Source of the DNA: Bacteroidales bacterium
GTDB lineage: Bacteria; Bacteroidota; Bacteroidia; Bacteroidales; BM520
Length of the DNA: 7,273 nt
Reading direction: 5' to 3'
Assembly: GCA_028701815.1 (NCBI GenBank)
Contig: JAQVPY010000111.1
Span: forward strand, 1-7,273
The position numbers and the translations under genes are program-made. This document shows, piece by piece, positions 6,408 through 7,273 of this stretch (position 1 is the first letter of the stretch; every line of letters starts with the position of its first letter). Below the pieces are notes generated by a model. The model was not told the DNA's origin. It saw only the letters and a program-made list of their open reading frames with translations, and searched no databases.

Positions 6408-7273
6408 TATTCCAGAACGTCCAGCAGAGTCTGCAGATTTTTCCGATTGTTATAGTGTTCTTCCAGCACTTGTTCGCGAAGGGTGATATATTCCCGTGTA
6501 AAAGGTTTCTCGAACAGGTCGTCCAATCCTTTAATCATATCTTCGTCGCAGTCGGCGATAAGACATACCTTTTCTAATTCGGTGCCTGCGCACATCTTAG
6601 AGTTGGCTAACACAAAACGTCCCTGGTAGAGTACATTTAACAATTTGAGTTTCAGTCCCGTGGCTTGGTTGGTATATAGAACGTTGACATGAGCGTCGGT
6701 AATAAGTTCCCGCATTGTCTCTTCATCGGGATTAGGCACTAAGCGAACGCGGCGACTTCTATATATTAGGTCTCTTATCTCATCGGTAGGCTTTAGTCCG
6801 GCAACGACGAAATCGATATCTGTTTTCGAGAAGACATTATTAATAAGGTATTTTACCGCGTCAATATTTTCTTCAACGGAGAGGTTTCCGTGATATAGGG
6901 CATAGGAGCCGCGTCCCGTGTGGGATGTTATGCTGTTGTTGCAGTGAAAACACGGCATGCAAACCACTTTATTGTCAGGAAAAGTTCTTTTAAGATAGTC
7001 GTAATCCTTGGTGGAAACAGTTAGCATGGCATCAGTATAGCGCAGAAATTTCTGATAATGTTTCAACTTTTTACTTTCAATAATATAAAACAGTTTGTCT
7101 TTTATTTTTGAACTTGAAGCAGCAAGGTGTCTGTAATATTCATGTTCGATGTTGCATGCTCTGTAAATCTTCAACCTGTTTTGCAGGAGTTTGTCCGTTA
7201 AAAAGAAGCAGGAGTGCAGACCCTCGAATATGATGGGATAATCGTTTTTCAGCAAGTTGTTGAGCAGCTCTTT
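6404..7273 (-). CDS. GT4-like glycosyltransferase (glycosyltransferase family 1 superfamily), 5' end outside window
   Basis: Predicted GT-B fold sugar transferase, probably using a nucleotide sugar to extend a surface glycan; donor and acceptor are unknown. The frame is open to the right edge of the window (289 residues). A TTG at 7253-7255 should not be taken as the start, since six further in-frame codons precede it and the N-terminal Rossmann domain is incomplete; perhaps 80-110 residues are missing. Fragment numbering from the edge: Y37-R38-A39-C40-N41-I42-E43-H44-E45-Y46-Y47 resembles the (H)NIEHxYY motif I recall from Bacteroidota members. V86-S87 ends the N-terminal domain strand; Y127-H128-G129-N130-L131-S132 with E135-N136 is the usual opening of the C-terminal domain. 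G206-L207-K208-L209-K210-L211-L212-N213 to G218 is the nucleotide-sugar-binding segment, with Asn at 213 where many GT4 enzymes have the second Glu of EX7E. It runs convergently to the M23 gene, so it belongs to a different unit reading in from the right. Confidence 0.85.
   Translation of the reverse strand, partial: KELLNNLLKNDYPIIFEGLHSCFFLTDKLLQNRLKIYRACNIEHEYYRHLAASSSKIKDKLFYIIESKKLKHYQKFLRYTDAMLTVSTKDYDYLKRTFPDNKVVCMPCFHCNNSITSHTGRGSYALYHGNLSVEENIDAVKYLINNVFSKTDIDFVVAGLKPTDEIRDLIYRSRRVRLVPNPDEETMRELITDAHVNVLYTNQATGLKLKLLNVLYQGRFVLANSKMCAGTELEKVCLIADCDEDMIKGLDDLFEKPFTREYITLREQVLEEHYNNRKNLQTLLDVLEY

Noticed and set aside
6422..6445. GCAG-AGT-CTGC inverted repeat followed by ATTTTT, a possible terminator for the + strand
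   Set aside because: The stem is only four pairs with a three-base loop, and the bases next to it do not extend it; it lies inside the glycosyltransferase coding region and is too weak to call.
7253..7255. TTG as the true start of the glycosyltransferase
   Set aside because: The reading frame continues to the window edge without a stop and the N-terminal half-domain is too short, so the gene is simply cut by the window.
1..7273. A dedicated novel system (defence island, biosynthetic cluster, mobile element, CRISPR, structured RNA)
   Set aside because: No transposase, integrase, nuclease, toxin-like pair, repeat array or sizeable non-coding region was found; every gene belongs to a familiar family and the intergenic space totals about 70 bp.

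Overview
The window looks like a stretch of ordinary chromosome from a member of the Bacteroidota, most likely order Bacteroidales. The evidence is indirect. Surface proteins carry lipoprotein or export signals typical of that phylum. Starts lack Shine-Dalgarno sequences and are preceded by A/T-rich DNA. A TAnnTTTG-type -7 promoter element lies upstream of one gene, and several protein motifs (in GcvT, the M23 peptidase and the glycosyltransferase) resemble Bacteroidales variants as I remember them. Genus cannot be fixed from sequence reading alone. Coding density is very high: the only gap above 20 bp is 53 bp long, and no RNA genes, insertion sequences, CRISPR arrays or phage genes were seen.

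Layout, left to right. A 5'-truncated MATE-family multidrug/cation antiporter (1-492, +) overlaps by four bases (ATGA) a complete C69-family dipeptidase with an export signal (489-2078, +). After a 53-bp gap containing a probable promoter comes a second tight run of + strand genes: a GH13 alpha-amylase-family lipoprotein (2132-3538), the glycine-cleavage T protein GcvT (3555-4667, 16 bp later), and an exported M23/LytM-type metallopeptidase (4671-6407, 3 bp later, GTG start). A glycosyltransferase of the GT4 type (6404-7273, - strand, start beyond the window) runs convergently into the M23 gene, and their stop codons overlap within TTAA.

The genes do not form a recognisable dedicated pathway. 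Three encode cell-envelope or exported hydrolases (peptide, alpha-glucan, probably peptidoglycan), one a membrane exporter, one a cytosolic one-carbon enzyme and one a sugar transferase. Spacing suggests two transcription units (MATE-C69 and GH13-gcvT-M23), but shared transcription need not mean shared function. I found no convincing new system. The most noteworthy local signal is a nine-C homopolymer just after the signal peptide of the M23 gene. A one-base slip in either direction there would stop translation before the catalytic domain is completed.
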